Shown: positions 34,141-43,695, numbered from the stretch's first letter. The stretch is DNA of 64,000 bases from Pseudoduganella danionis (GCF_009720775.1 NZ_WNKW01000001.1:496001-560000), one strand, 5' to 3'. Made by a program: numbers and translations. Notes: generated by a model from the letters alone, not told the origin.

Positions 34141-34191
34141 TCGCCGGCGCGCTGTGCGGCGGACCGGCAGGCCCGCCGTGACAGCCGCTTG

Positions 34192-36135
34192 CTAGCGGAA
34201 TTCCAGCTTGGCCAACATCATGCCCAATAGGCGCTGATCTTCGCCGAGGCCCAGCGTATGCGGCGACTTTGCATCGGGCAGGGTGAAGCTCAGTTCCACC
34301 TCGCTGCGCTGGTCGGCCGCTAGTGGCAGCGTGAGCTGCTGCTGCGCATGGGCGGCGTCAAAGACAAATTCCTGCACGGCGCCGCCATTCACGCGTAGCT
34401 GCACGCGCTGGCGCCGGTCTTGTTGCACAAACGCGGATGCGTGCAGCGTGAGACTGCGTGGCCGCTGACCGTTTAGCTGCGGTAGCGGGCACTGGATGCT
34501 GGCGCTGGCCTGTTCGCTCCAGCGCCCCGAGGGTTCGGCAAAGCTGAAGCCACGTAGCGTGCAAGGTGGCGGCAAGGCTAGGCTACCGAGTTCGATCACT
34601 GGCTGGGCTGCTACCAGTTCGCGTGTTACGCAGCGTGCTTCCAGCATGGGGAAGGCCTTGCTGGAGCCGGGCAGTGCACACTGGCTCAGTTTGCTCAGGG
34701 TCGAGTTCTGGCCAGTCAGTACTACGCCATCGAGCTTGGCTTCGCCCAGTGGTGCCAGCATTTCAAACGCGGCTTCACGGCTGGTGCGGAAGATGCCCAG
34801 ACTGTACATATAATCGAGATAGGTGTCGCTGTGCGTCATCTGCAGGACGTAGACATTGCGCGCCGGCGTATCGGCCAGCAGCAGGTCGCGCCGCAGCGTG
34901 AGCTGGTGCTCGAGCTGGACCAGATCGGATGCATCGCGTTTCGGTCCCTGCGGTTGCACGGCATAGCAGCACAGGGCGGCCAGTGCCGGCAGCAACAGCA
35001 GCTGTGCGGCCGCGCGTTCGCTGCGGCTGGCGTGCGGCGCGCTATTCCAGTGGCGCAGCATGGGCAGCAGTGCGAGCAGCAGCAGCAAGGCCGTGTCGAG
35101 CGCGAAGATGTGCTTTTTGACGGCATATTCGGAACCCTGTCCGAGCTGCAGGGCGATCAACTGCAGCACGCACATGCCGCTGACGGCCACACCGTACAGG
35201 GCCAGATACTTGAGCCCCAGCGCCTGACGGCCCTGCGCAGGCGCGGTGTGCGCGAGGCTGCGCCAGCGCCATGCCAGCAGTGCGGCCAGCACCAGCACGG
35301 CCAGTGCCAGCACGGCCATACTTTTCATGTTGGGAATATAGACCAGATCGAGCACGCCATTGTTGGCGGCGATTTCTTTCATGGCGATATAGCTGGGGTG
35401 CTTGATGAACACCAGCGCACCAAGCACGGCCAGCGCTGCGCTGGCGCCGAGCTGGCGCAGCGTGGGACGGCGCTGGCATAGATCGAACAGCAGGCTGGCA
35501 CCGAGCAGGCCCAGTAATTCGGAGGCGGGCAGCAAGTGCACCAGTGCCACTACGGCGATGCCGGCAATGATGAACAGGTGGCGGCACCACGCGCGCGCAC
35601 CGCGCCGTTCCAGTAACAGCGCGGCCAGCAGTACCAGCAGCGCGCCGGCATGGCCTACCAGCTGGGCGTAAAAATAGTAGCCGCTGATTTCACTCGCATG
35701 CACGAACAGTTGCAGGCTGGCGCGATTGGCCAGCGCGAGCGCGGCCAGCAGCAGCGCGCAGCACCAGCGGGCACGCAGCGGCAGCGCCAGCAGCACGGCG
35801 CTCAGCGTGGCCCAGATGAGGGCGATCGACAGCCCGGCCAGCAGTTGCATGCCAGCCAGCGGTGAGCCGAGCAGCTTGCCCAGCAATGCAGCTAGCTGGT
35901 GCGAGCCGCGCGGGTAGATATTCATCTCGCCCAGACTGCGATCGATGCCGGGCGCTAGCGACCAGTCCTGATACAGCCTGGCCGTCAAGGCGTAGTGGTG
36001 GCCCAGATCGGTGGTGTAGGCATACAGGGCATCCATCCCTCTGAGTACCAGTGGCAGCAGGGCCAGTACCAGCAGGAGCAGCATCCATGGGCGCAGGCTG
36101 TTCTGGCTGCGCGCGTGGTCGGCATGGCCCGCCAT
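34192..36135 (-). CDS. Large multi-pass membrane protein, possible GT-C-type glycosyltransferase
   Basis: 647 residues. About 11 membrane helices (WMLLLLVLALLPLVL onward, to ~residue 430) and a ~220-residue C-terminal extracytoplasmic domain rich in beta strands (IELGSLALPPPCTLRGFSF, VQLRVNGGAVQEFVFD). The first external loop has LRGMDALYAYTTDLGHHYALTARL with acidic residues where GT-C enzymes keep catalytic Asp/Glu; this is inference. No family is certain. It is last in the operon, starting 2 bases after the upstream gene ends, next to a GT2+GtrA pair, so it may be the periplasmic transferase that uses their lipid-linked sugar. An upstream Met at 36435 is out of the operon logic and was rejected. 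Confidence 0.6.
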   Translation of the reverse strand: MAGHADHARSQNSLRPWMLLLLVLALLPLVLRGMDALYAYTTDLGHHYALTARLYQDWSLAPGIDRSLGEMNIYPRGSHQLAALLGKLLGSPLAGMQLLAGLSIALIWATLSAVLLALPLRARWCCALLLAALALANRASLQLFVHASEISGYYFYAQLVGHAGALLVLLAALLLERRGARAWCRHLFIIAGIAVVALVHLLPASELLGLLGASLLFDLCQRRPTLRQLGASAALAVLGALVFIKHPSYIAMKEIAANNGVLDLVYIPNMKSMAVLALAVLVLAALLAWRWRSLAHTAPAQGRQALGLKYLALYGVAVSGMCVLQLIALQLGQGSEYAVKKHIFALDTALLLLLALLPMLRHWNSAPHASRSERAAAQLLLLPALAALCCYAVQPQGPKRDASDLVQLEHQLTLRRDLLLADTPARNVYVLQMTHSDTYLDYMYSLGIFRTSREAAFEMLAPLGEAKLDGVVLTGQNSTLSKLSQCALPGSSKAFPMLEARCVTRELVAAQPVIELGSLALPPPCTLRGFSFAEPSGRWSEQASASIQCPLPQLNGQRPRSLTLHASAFVQQDRRQRVQLRVNGGAVQEFVFDAAHAQQQLTLPLAADQRSEVELSFTLPDAKSPHTLGLGEDQRLLGMMLAKLEFR

Positions 36136-36137
36136 GA

Positions 36138-37490
36138 TCAGTGCTTTCCGCCCAGCCGTGCCAGCAGCGCCTGCGCGGCAGCGCGGCCTTCGCGGATGGC
36201 GTAGTTGGTGCCGCGGTCTTCCGGATAGATCTGCGCCATGGTGCTGATGCGGGCATTGGCAAACGGTGTCTGCGCGGCCGGCACATACGACGAGTAATTG
36301 CGTTCCGTGACCGGCTGCGCATAGTCGGCGCGCCAGATCTGGTAGTCGCGGATCCAGTCGCGCTGCATGGCCGGGAACATGCGCTGCAGATGGCTCAGGG
36401 CGAAGTCCAGATAGGCTGCATCGTCCATGGCCCACAGCGGGTCTTCCTTGGCCAGATAGCGCGACAGGAAGACGATGTGCTTGCCGTCGTAGTTGGCCGG
36501 ACTATCGAAGTTGGTATGCTCGATCACGCCGACGAAGGGGAAGCCCGGATCGTTGACGTTGAGCCAGTAGGTATCGGACAGGCTGCGGTCCAGTTGCAGC
36601 ACCAGACAGGCATTGGCCAGATACTTCACGCGGCGCAGGCTGGCCAGCCAGTCGGCCTTGGCGCTGCTCTGGAAAATATCGGCAATGATGGGCAGCGCAG
36701 GCGTAAACAGGAATTCACGCGCCGTGTAGCGGCCCTGTGCCGTCTGCACGGCCTGCACCTGCTGGCCGTCGGCCGTCAGCTCCAGGCTACTGACAGGAGT
36801 ACCGTACTGTACGCGGCCACCGAGGCGGGTGATTTCATCGGCCATGGCCTGCGCCAGCCGGCCGAAACCGCCCTTGAAATAGGCCAGTTGTTCGCCGCCC
36901 TTGGCATCGCGCGTACTGCCGCGCAGTACCAGCTTCTTCCACATCCACACGGCGTTGATGGCATCGGCAAAAATGCCGAACTTGTTTTCGATCAGCGGCT
37001 GCCACACGATGCGGTAGACGTTTTTGCCGCACAGGGGTTCCAGCCATTCGCGGATCGTCAGGTGTTCGATCGCGCGCCAGTCCTTGACGCTGCGCACGCG
37101 CAGCACCAGCAGGCCGAGACGGATGCGGTCGATCAGCGAGAGCGGTTTGAAGCGCAGCAGGTCGAGCGGCGTAGACAACCGCCAGTGGCGGCCATTGAAA
37201 TACATGCCGGTCTTGGACGGCATGATCTGGATCTCGCCTTCCAGCCCCAGTTCGCGCACCAGTTGCGGCACATAGCTATCGTTGTCGAACCAGTGGTGGT
37301 AGAACTTTTCGATGGTCACGCCATCGCGGAACTGGAAGGTGCCGGCCAGGCCGCCCGGGCCGCTGTCGCCGTCGAGCACCAGCACGCGCTGGCCGGCGCG
37401 GGCCAGATCGAGGGCGGCACTGAGGCCGGTGAAACCTGCGCCGACGATGGCGACGTCGTAGTCGGGAGTGTTATTCAGATTAGCAGTCAT
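36138..37490 (-). CDS. FAD-dependent amine-oxidase-like oxidoreductase
   Basis: 450 residues. N-terminal Rossmann FAD motif DVAIVGAGFTGLSAALDLARAGQRVLVLDG, then GGLAGTFQF and EKFYHHWFDND, as in UDP-galactopyranose mutase/phytoene-desaturase-like enzymes found in surface polysaccharide clusters. C-terminal GRAAAQALLARL. The substrate is probably a lipid- or nucleotide-linked sugar, but the sequence does not settle it. Starts 9 bases after the GtrA gene ends. Confidence 0.75.
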   Translation of the reverse strand: MTANLNNTPDYDVAIVGAGFTGLSAALDLARAGQRVLVLDGDSGPGGLAGTFQFRDGVTIEKFYHHWFDNDSYVPQLVRELGLEGEIQIMPSKTGMYFNGRHWRLSTPLDLLRFKPLSLIDRIRLGLLVLRVRSVKDWRAIEHLTIREWLEPLCGKNVYRIVWQPLIENKFGIFADAINAVWMWKKLVLRGSTRDAKGGEQLAYFKGGFGRLAQAMADEITRLGGRVQYGTPVSSLELTADGQQVQAVQTAQGRYTAREFLFTPALPIIADIFQSSAKADWLASLRRVKYLANACLVLQLDRSLSDTYWLNVNDPGFPFVGVIEHTNFDSPANYDGKHIVFLSRYLAKEDPLWAMDDAAYLDFALSHLQRMFPAMQRDWIRDYQIWRADYAQPVTERNYSSYVPAAQTPFANARISTMAQIYPEDRGTNYAIREGRAAAQALLARLGGKH

Positions 37491-37499
37491 GGAACAATA

Positions 37500-37886
37500 T
37501 CAGTTGGCAGGCGCGGCTTGCGCGCTCTGGAAAGTAAAGCGGCGGTTCAGGGCAAACTGCAGCACCACCACCATCGGCAGCGTGAGCAGCTTGGCCAGAC
37601 GGGCATCGAGGCCAGCCTGCTGTACCAGCAGCCACAGTAGCACGGCTGATGCCGTATAGCCGACCGTGGCTACGCCGAGGAACAGGGTCAGGCGCTGCAG
37701 CACGCGGTCGCGCTGGCGGAAGGTGATGATGCGGTTGAGCGTGAAGCTGAGCAGCGTGCCCGTCAGATAGCCAAGCACATTGGCGGCCTGGTACCACATG
37801 CCATGGCCAATGCTGAGGTGGTAGACCAGATAGTCGCTCGATACACCGAGCCCGCCGCACAGGCAGTAAAGCAGAAACTGCATCAT
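37500..37886 (-). CDS. GtrA-family flippase-like membrane protein (second copy in operon)
   Basis: 128 residues, four membrane helices, with GtrA features: FLLYCLCGGLGVSSDYLVYH at the N-terminus, NVLGYLTGTLLSFTLNRIITF in the second helix, and FALNRRFTF at the C-terminus. GtrA proteins are thought to flip polyprenyl-phosphate-linked sugars. Start overlaps the stop of the GT2 gene (ATGA type), indicating coupled synthesis with its glycosyltransferase. Confidence 0.85.
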   Translation of the reverse strand: MMQFLLYCLCGGLGVSSDYLVYHLSIGHGMWYQAANVLGYLTGTLLSFTLNRIITFRQRDRVLQRLTLFLGVATVGYTASAVLLWLLVQQAGLDARLAKLLTLPMVVVLQFALNRRFTFQSAQAAPAN

Positions 37887-38845
37887 GCTTGCTCCTCCGG
37901 CAGGCCGACCGTGGCGCCGATCACATACTGGGGCCGGCCGTTCAGGGTGAGCAGCACGCGGCCCAGGTATTCGCCGAGCATGCCCAGTGCCACCAGTTGC
38001 ACGCCGCCGATGATCAAGACCGTCACGATCAGCGAAGACCAGCCGATAGGCATGCGGTCCAGCGTGAATTTCTGGATGATCAGCAGGACGGCCAGCACAA
38101 AGCCCAGCCCCGCCATGGCCATGCCGGCGAACGAGGTCAGACGCAGCGGCACGATGGAAAAGCTGGTGGCCATTTTGAGCCACAGCGAGATGGATTTTTT
38201 CAGGCTGTAGCCGCTGTCGCCGGCAAAGCGCGTATGGTGCGCCACCGTCACGCTGCCGATATTGCGCGTGGCCGACAGGATCAGGCCATCCACATACACA
38301 TACGGACCGTGGTAGCGCAGCACATCGCGCGCAATGCTGGCGCGCATGGCGCGGAACGGCGACAGGTACAGGCCTTTGGGCTTTTTCATCAGATAGCTGG
38401 CGACCTTGTCATTGAGGCGGCTGCCCAGCAGCTTCCATGCCGCGTGCTGGCGCTGGGCGAAGCTGGCGTAGACCACGTCGCGCCCTTTATCGAGTTCGGC
38501 CAGCAGGGTAGGGATGTCGGACGGCGCATGCTGCAGGTCGTCGTCCATGGTGACGATGACGGCGCCGCGCGCACGTGCCAGGCCGGCCATGATGGCATTG
38601 TGCTGGCCGGCGTTCATGCGCAGGTGGATGCCGCGCACCCACGGGTACTGGGCCGAGAGTTCGGTCAGCACTTGCCAACTGCGGTCGGGCGAACAGTCGC
38701 ACACGAAGATGGCTTCGTAGCTGCCGCGGATGGCGGGCAGGCTGTCTAGCGTGTCCTGCAGGCGGCTCACCAGTTCAGGCAGCACCAGTTCGCTGCCGTA
38801 CACGGGTATCACCAGCGACAGGGCGAGGGAGGTTTCAGTGGCCAT
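37883..38845 (-). CDS. GT2 polyprenyl-phosphate glycosyltransferase (GtrB/DPM1-like)
   Basis: 320 residues. GT-A family 2 catalytic domain: ALSLVIPVYGSELVLPELV, MDDDLQHAPSDIPTLL (DDD/DxD metal motif), and KKSISLWLKMATSFS with two C-terminal TM helices. This is the GtrB/ArnC pattern that makes undecaprenyl-phosphate-sugar. Overlaps the epimerase gene by 11 bases and GtrA by 4, so the three are translationally coupled. Confidence 0.88.
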   Translation of the reverse strand: MATETSLALSLVIPVYGSELVLPELVSRLQDTLDSLPAIRGSYEAIFVCDCSPDRSWQVLTELSAQYPWVRGIHLRMNAGQHNAIMAGLARARGAVIVTMDDDLQHAPSDIPTLLAELDKGRDVVYASFAQRQHAAWKLLGSRLNDKVASYLMKKPKGLYLSPFRAMRASIARDVLRYHGPYVYVDGLILSATRNIGSVTVAHHTRFAGDSGYSLKKSISLWLKMATSFSIVPLRLTSFAGMAMAGLGFVLAVLLIIQKFTLDRMPIGWSSLIVTVLIIGGVQLVALGMLGEYLGRVLLTLNGRPQYVIGATVGLPEEQA

Positions 38846-39521
38846 AGTATTTGCGGATCAGGTTAATGATGTAATCAGGGCCGAATTCCAGACCGATGGC
38901 ACGCGCGGCCGCCATCGACAGTTCCACGTCGAGCTGGTAATGGTCACCTGCATCGACTTCGGTGTACTGGGCGCGTCGGCCCAGCACCTGTTCGAAAGTA
39001 TGCACGAGTTCGGGCACGGGCACGGAGAACGGGCAGGCCACGTTGGTGATCACGCCATCGGCCCAGTGGTGGTCGATCAGCTGGGCGACGATGGCGGCCA
39101 CGTCTTCCACGTCGATCAGATTGCGCCAGGCGCGCAGCCAGAGCTGGAATGGTTTGGCTTCGGTGATCTGTTCGTTGAGGTAGTTGGTCAGCGTGTAGGG
39201 ATTGGGCGTGCTGCCTACCACCTGCGGCAGGCGGATGATGGCCATCTGCCGGTTACGTGCCGTAATCAGCGCTTCCATCGCACGCTTGTGCCGCACGTAG
39301 GGCGTATGGGCCAGTTCTGCATCGTGTACCGAGCAGCTACTGAAATACACGGTGAACAGCCCGAGTCTGAGGGCTTCTTCCAGCATGGCCTGTTCGCGCG
39401 CATATTCTTCGGCACGGGTTTCGCGCGAATTCGAGACGCCGGAAGCGAACACCAGGACGTCGTTGCGGGTGCGGAAATGGGGGGCGCATGCTTGCGCCAG
39501 GAGTCCGTTGCCAATAATCAT
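38835..39521 (-). CDS. NAD(P)-dependent sugar epimerase/dehydratase-like protein
   Basis: 228 residues. Short-chain Rossmann fold starting MIIGNGLLAQACAPHF, with VYFSSCSVHDAELAHTPYVRHKRAMEALI (YxxxK catalytic pair in YVRHK) and a substrate lobe ending YIINLIRKYYGH. Shorter than typical 310-residue epimerases, lacking part of the C-terminal domain. Presumably makes or alters a nucleotide sugar for the adjacent GT2 enzyme. Confidence 0.75.
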   Translation of the reverse strand: MIIGNGLLAQACAPHFRTRNDVLVFASGVSNSRETRAEEYAREQAMLEEALRLGLFTVYFSSCSVHDAELAHTPYVRHKRAMEALITARNRQMAIIRLPQVVGSTPNPYTLTNYLNEQITEAKPFQLWLRAWRNLIDVEDVAAIVAQLIDHHWADGVITNVACPFSVPVPELVHTFEQVLGRRAQYTEVDAGDHYQLDVELSMAAARAIGLEFGPDYIINLIRKYYGH

Positions 39522-39551
39522 TTAGGATGGGTCAGTGAGCGTAGAGAGGGT

Positions 39552-41645
39552 TCAGGGGCTGGCAGGGCGTTCCGCAATGCGCAGGTTAATCAGGCCCAGG
39601 CCCAGCGCACGCGAGTCGTTGCCTTGGCTCACAGAGGCGGGCGTGGTGGGGTGGGGGATGGTCAGGTGCAAGCTGCGCTGCTGGCCGTCCGTGTCGAATT
39701 GCAGCGTCACATCCTGTTCGCTATCGCCGGCATTGAAGCGGAACGTACGTTCCTGATTGCCCACGCGTGCCACCACGGGCGCGCCGATATTCGGGCCATA
39801 AGCATGGCCGCGTAGCTGGATGGTCAGACGTTGCGGTAGCGCTTCGGTGAACTGCAGGTCGAGCTGTTTGCCCTGGGTCCAACTACCCCAGTGTTCGGCG
39901 TCGCACAGGCCGCTCGCGCTGGCCAGGATGGCGCGATCCGGCTGGTTGAAATTGAGGCTGCGCAGCAGCTTGCTGCGTGCGGGCAGGCGTAGCAAAGTAT
40001 AGCCGGGGCCCTGGCCGAACACGCTGAGCTGGGGCGGGATGGCGTGCTCGCCCACCACCAGCAGCCAGTCGCTGTCGCCGGGCGCCTGGGTCAGTTCGAG
40101 CGGGGCGCCCGGTTGCAAGCGCACCATGCCGACATCGGCCTGATCGACATGGAACATGGCGCGGTAGATACCCGGTACTTCAGCGCCGGCGATGCTGAGA
40201 CTGGCCCGTTGTTGCGGGCTCAAGGTCTGATGCGCATAACGTCCTGCCAGATCATACGGACTAGGCTGTTCGGCCCGGCTCAGGATGTTGCGGGTCTGTA
40301 GTTCGCCCACCACGCAAGTGAGCGGGGTGAGTACCAGCAGAAAGCCCAGCAGCGCCTGACGCGGACGCCAGACCCACATGGCCAGCAGCGGCAGTTGCAG
40401 CCAGCCTAGCCAGCGCATGGGCAGGCTCAGTTCCGGGCCATCGATGAAGGATGGGTGGAAGTGGGCGGGCAGCCACAGTTGCGCGAGCAGTAGGCCGAGT
40501 GCCAGCGGCACTGCCCAGGCCAGGCGCACGGCGCGGCGTGTGTCGGGTACGGCCAGCAGACCAGCGCTGCTGAGCAGGATCAGCGGGAACACGAAATCGT
40601 AGTAGCGCAAGTGCATGCGCTCGCCTTCGCCGGGCGCGGCACTGGCGATCGAGCCCGTGTACGCGACCGTCATGGCCAGCGCGGCGCCCAGCATCAGCAC
40701 CGTGTACAGGCTGAGTTTGGCCGCGCCCGGCACGGCCTGGCGTTGCTGGCGGCTGCAGGCCAGCGTGAGTAGCGCGGCCACTGGGACGGCGTACATCAGA
40801 ATCAGCCCCAGCACATGGCCTTGCAGGCTTTGCCAGGCGGCAGCCAGGACCGGCAGCAGGTGGGCCAGGCCGGAACTATTGTTCGCATGGCCGCCATAGA
40901 AACTGCCCAGCAAGCTCAGGCCGGCAGGACCGGCCAGCAGATAGCCTAGCGTGAGTTTTACTGCCAGCAAACAGGCCACAGTGATGACGGTGCTGGCCGG
41001 CAGCAGCAATGGCAGGGCGCGCCAGCCCGTGCGGCGCCAGCCACAGTACCAGATGAACGCCAGCAGGGCCGGGGTAAGGAAGAGTGCATGGACTTTCACC
41101 AGGCTCAGGGCGCCCAGCAGCGCGCCGCCCAGCGCGGCCACGGCCAGGTCCGGCCATTGACCATGGCGAGCCAGCACAGCCCAGCTAAGTACGCTGAAGC
41201 CGAAGAAATACGTGGCTTCCGGCATGAAGTACACGGTGTAGCTGTTAAACGGTGCCAGCACGGCCAAGAGGGCCAGCGTGGCGGCCAGCGGGGCACTGCA
41301 ATAGCGCCGCCCGGTGAGGTAGAGAAACGGTACGGCAGCGACCACCAGCAGCGCATTGCCGATGCGGGTGCACTGCAGGAAGGCGTCACCGCAGGCGCTG
41401 CTGAGTCCGAACAATGCCAGGTACAGATACGAGGGGACGCTGGCCTGGGCCAGCGGCTGCAGGCGGGCAAAGCTGCTGTAGCTCCATTCATCCATGAAGA
41501 TCAGCGGGTAGGCTGCCTGGTTGCGCCAGATCAGCACGAACAGCACCAGCAGGGACAGCGCCGCGAGCACGGGCGCGATAGGAGTGTTGGCCGCCGAGGC
41601 AGGGCGCAAGATGGACATATACGAGCGAGAGTTGGTTCGGTTCAT
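39552..41645 (-). CDS. Multi-pass membrane protein, GT-C/PMT-like glycosyltransferase candidate
   Basis: 697 residues. About 12 membrane helices and a ~240-residue C-terminal beta-rich domain (GHAYGPNIGAPVVARVGNQERTF). The first loop after TM1 has LIFMDEWSYSSFARLQPL, where the DE pair fits the catalytic acid position of GT-C transferases; several later loops hold FNSYTVYFMPEATYFF. Family is inferred, not proven. ATG at 41645 or an in-frame ATG at 41618; a TATAAT lies just upstream in an AT-rich gap, so the downstream ATG may be the real start if that promoter is used. Confidence 0.6.
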   Translation of the reverse strand: MNRTNSRSYMSILRPASAANTPIAPVLAALSLLVLFVLIWRNQAAYPLIFMDEWSYSSFARLQPLAQASVPSYLYLALFGLSSACGDAFLQCTRIGNALLVVAAVPFLYLTGRRYCSAPLAATLALLAVLAPFNSYTVYFMPEATYFFGFSVLSWAVLARHGQWPDLAVAALGGALLGALSLVKVHALFLTPALLAFIWYCGWRRTGWRALPLLLPASTVITVACLLAVKLTLGYLLAGPAGLSLLGSFYGGHANNSSGLAHLLPVLAAAWQSLQGHVLGLILMYAVPVAALLTLACSRQQRQAVPGAAKLSLYTVLMLGAALAMTVAYTGSIASAAPGEGERMHLRYYDFVFPLILLSSAGLLAVPDTRRAVRLAWAVPLALGLLLAQLWLPAHFHPSFIDGPELSLPMRWLGWLQLPLLAMWVWRPRQALLGFLLVLTPLTCVVGELQTRNILSRAEQPSPYDLAGRYAHQTLSPQQRASLSIAGAEVPGIYRAMFHVDQADVGMVRLQPGAPLELTQAPGDSDWLLVVGEHAIPPQLSVFGQGPGYTLLRLPARSKLLRSLNFNQPDRAILASASGLCDAEHWGSWTQGKQLDLQFTEALPQRLTIQLRGHAYGPNIGAPVVARVGNQERTFRFNAGDSEQDVTLQFDTDGQQRSLHLTIPHPTTPASVSQGNDSRALGLGLINLRIAERPASP

Positions 41646-41727
41646 TTTTATTATACCAATATTATTTATAAACTAATTTCCGAAGGGAATAATTCACTTC
41701 CCCAGCGGCGTTTAGTCCGGCCTGCGC
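41646..41727. other. AT-rich gap inside the polysaccharide operon
   Basis: 82 bases, much more AT-rich than flanking DNA, with a minus-strand TATAAT (plus ATTATA at 41650-41655) ending 4 bases before an ATG. No clear -35. It separates the PIG-L gene from the membrane protein gene and may be an internal promoter; the low GC also hints at a junction between gene blocks of different origin. Confidence 0.35.
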
Positions 41728-42486
41728 TCAGGACTGCGCGCGCCACTGCGCCAGGTCTTGCTGCAATTGCTCCCAGCGGTAGAAGCGCCGGTTTTCGTAG
41801 TACAGTGGGCCGTCATGGGGGCGCTGCTGCAGGCGTTCCAGCGCCACGGCCTGCAACTGCTGCTGTCCGCGCAGCAGATAGTGCAGCAGCACGAAAGGAA
41901 ACAGACCCAGCCAGGTGCGGCGCTGGGACGGGTACATCAGGCACAGGCGCAGGTGCTGCCAGCGCTGGCGCCATGGCAGGCGGCTGCGCTGCACGGGGCC
42001 ATTCTGTGGCAGCGGGGACAGCACGCGGAACCACGGTGCGGGACAGCCATCGGCGTTGTATAGCGCGTACTGCTTTAGCCGTCCCAGCAGGCCGCGCTGC
42101 GCCGCCACGCTGCAGGCCAGCGCATGCAGCGCATCGTGGTCGTGGTGGCCGCCTTCCCACGCGGTGACGTACAGGCTATCGATCGTGCCGGCCTGATCTA
42201 GCCACTGTGCTAGCCAGTGTGCGGCTGCGCCCAGGTGCTGGGGCAGGCTCGCATCGGCGATGCCCAGCGTATCGCCCGCAAAGCTGACGGCTTGCGGTGC
42301 GACGCCCAGCCGCGCCAGCACGGCCAGCGATTCGGCATTGCGCTGTGCCGCCAGCGTGCCGGCAGCGCAAGTGAAATAGGCGCAGCGCACACTGAGTCCG
42401 CGCTGCACGCAATCGGCAATAGCGGCGTAGACGCCGTATTCGTCGTCCTGGTGGGCGAACAGAAAGAGTGCGCTGTCAGTAGGCAT
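41728..42486 (-). CDS. PIG-L-family deacetylase
   Basis: 252 residues. LFLFAHQDDEYGVY at the N-terminus is the PIG-L/LmbE zinc motif (usually AHPDDE; here Q replaces P), and AWEGGHHDHDALH completes the metal site. Members remove N-acetyl groups from GlcNAc-type sugars on lipid or nucleotide carriers. Start overlaps the GNAT gene by 11 bases. A deacetylase next to an acyltransferase suggests an N-acyl sugar edit in the polysaccharide. Confidence 0.85.
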   Translation of the reverse strand: MPTDSALFLFAHQDDEYGVYAAIADCVQRGLSVRCAYFTCAAGTLAAQRNAESLAVLARLGVAPQAVSFAGDTLGIADASLPQHLGAAAHWLAQWLDQAGTIDSLYVTAWEGGHHDHDALHALACSVAAQRGLLGRLKQYALYNADGCPAPWFRVLSPLPQNGPVQRSRLPWRQRWQHLRLCLMYPSQRRTWLGLFPFVLLHYLLRGQQQLQAVALERLQQRPHDGPLYYENRRFYRWEQLQQDLAQWRAQS

Positions 42487-43330
42487 CGAAATCGAGGAAG
42501 CTGAAACGGATGCGGGCCGGGTCCAGCCGGCTTACGCGTGCGGACAGCGGCTTGAAGATCAGGTTCAAAGGCGAAGGCCGCAAGCGCTGCGGAATGCTGG
42601 CATAGTTCCAGTATGCGCGCTCTGCATCCGGCACCAGACCGATGAACAGGCGCGCCGGCGATGGCCAGGCCACGCGGGCGATTTGTGGCAGTTCGGCGGC
42701 ATGGTCGAGCTGGGCTATGGCGGGCAACAGCGGGCTCAGCGAGGGCGCAAAGAATTGCCAGCCCTGGCCGGACGCATGGCGCCGCACCGGGTTGTTGGGA
42801 TTGGCGCAGCGCCAGGCCAGCGCTGCTGCGCTCCAGTAGCGCTCGAACGATGGCGTGCGTGTGCTGGGACGGCGCAGCAAGGGCCCGAGGCCGATGCGCG
42901 CTTCCAGCGGGCGCACTAGCTGGAAGCCCAGCTTGCGGATAAAACCAGGCGTACTGTTGGCGTTTGCCACGCCATACACGGCGTCGTAGCCGAGCGCGGT
43001 GGCCGCGTCATAGCACATGTGGGCGAGCTGGCTGAACAGGCCCTGGCCCTGGTAGTTCGGATGGGTGGCAGTGTTCAGCGATAGCAGCACGCGGATCAGC
43101 TGGCCTTCAAAGCGGGCCTGCGCCGGCAGGCACACATAGTGCGCGGCCAGCGTGTCGCCATCCCAGGCGTCGAAGCCCACCACGCGCCCGTCGGGATTGG
43201 CGCGGTATAGCCAGTCCAGATAGTCGGCCGTGAAACGGTCGGCGGCACCGGCCGGGAAGCAGGCCAGAAATAATTCGCGATAGCGCGCTAAGGCGGCAGG
43301 CGTGGTTTCGACGTTGGCGTATGTAATCAC
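42476..43330 (-). CDS. GNAT-family N-acyltransferase
   Basis: About 284 residues. Acetyl-CoA-binding signature: NTATHPNYQGQGLFSQLAHMCYDAA with YDAVYGVANANSTPGFIRKLGFQLV. The GTG at 43330 forms a GTGA overlap with the preceding GtrA stop, hence the chosen start; a TTG at 43342 is an alternative. Size is larger than single GNAT domains, with an added C-terminal ~110 residues. With PIG-L it may deacetylate and re-acylate an amino sugar. Confidence 0.78.
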   Translation of the reverse strand: MITYANVETTPAALARYRELFLACFPAGAADRFTADYLDWLYRANPDGRVVGFDAWDGDTLAAHYVCLPAQARFEGQLIRVLLSLNTATHPNYQGQGLFSQLAHMCYDAATALGYDAVYGVANANSTPGFIRKLGFQLVRPLEARIGLGPLLRRPSTRTPSFERYWSAAALAWRCANPNNPVRRHASGQGWQFFAPSLSPLLPAIAQLDHAAELPQIARVAWPSPARLFIGLVPDAERAYWNYASIPQRLRPSPLNLIFKPLSARVSRLDPARIRFSFLDFDAY

Positions 43331-43695
43331 TTGAAGATCCAATGCTTGCTGAGCAGGAAACCATTAACAGCCACCACGGGCAGCGAGACGACTTTGCCGG
43401 CCAGTGGCGGGAGACCAAGGGCGATGGCCAGGCTGACCAGCGCCACCGTTATCGTGTAATTGATCGCTACGACGCACAAGAAACGCAGGAAGCTGGCACC
43501 GGATGCGAGCTGGCCAAACGTCACGCGTGCGTGAAACGCATAATTTAACAGCAGACCGGCCAGAAAGCCGCAAGAGGTGGCCAGCAAAGCCTTACTGCCC
43601 TGCCACAGCAGCAGTTGCATCAGCCCCACATCGAGCGCGGCGCACAGCAGGCCGCCCAGCACGAAAACGCCAAACTGGCGGCGCGGTTCACTCAT
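43327..43695 (-). CDS. GtrA-family flippase-like membrane protein (first copy in operon)
   Basis: 122 residues, four membrane helices, GtrA-like: RRQFGVFVLGGLLCAALDVGLMQLL and FLAGLLLNYAFHARVTF, ending LLSKHWIFK. ATG at 43695 overlaps the GT2 stop by 8 bases. Pairs with the upstream GT2 as the second pair of its type in the operon. Confidence 0.85.
   Translation of the reverse strand: MSEPRRQFGVFVLGGLLCAALDVGLMQLLLWQGSKALLATSCGFLAGLLLNYAFHARVTFGQLASGASFLRFLCVVAINYTITVALVSLAIALGLPPLAGKVVSLPVVAVNGFLLSKHWIFK

Noticed and set aside
34141-34191. Shared terminator between the acyltransferase and the operon end
   Set aside because: GC-rich stretches could pair, but no clean stem plus T-run in either direction.
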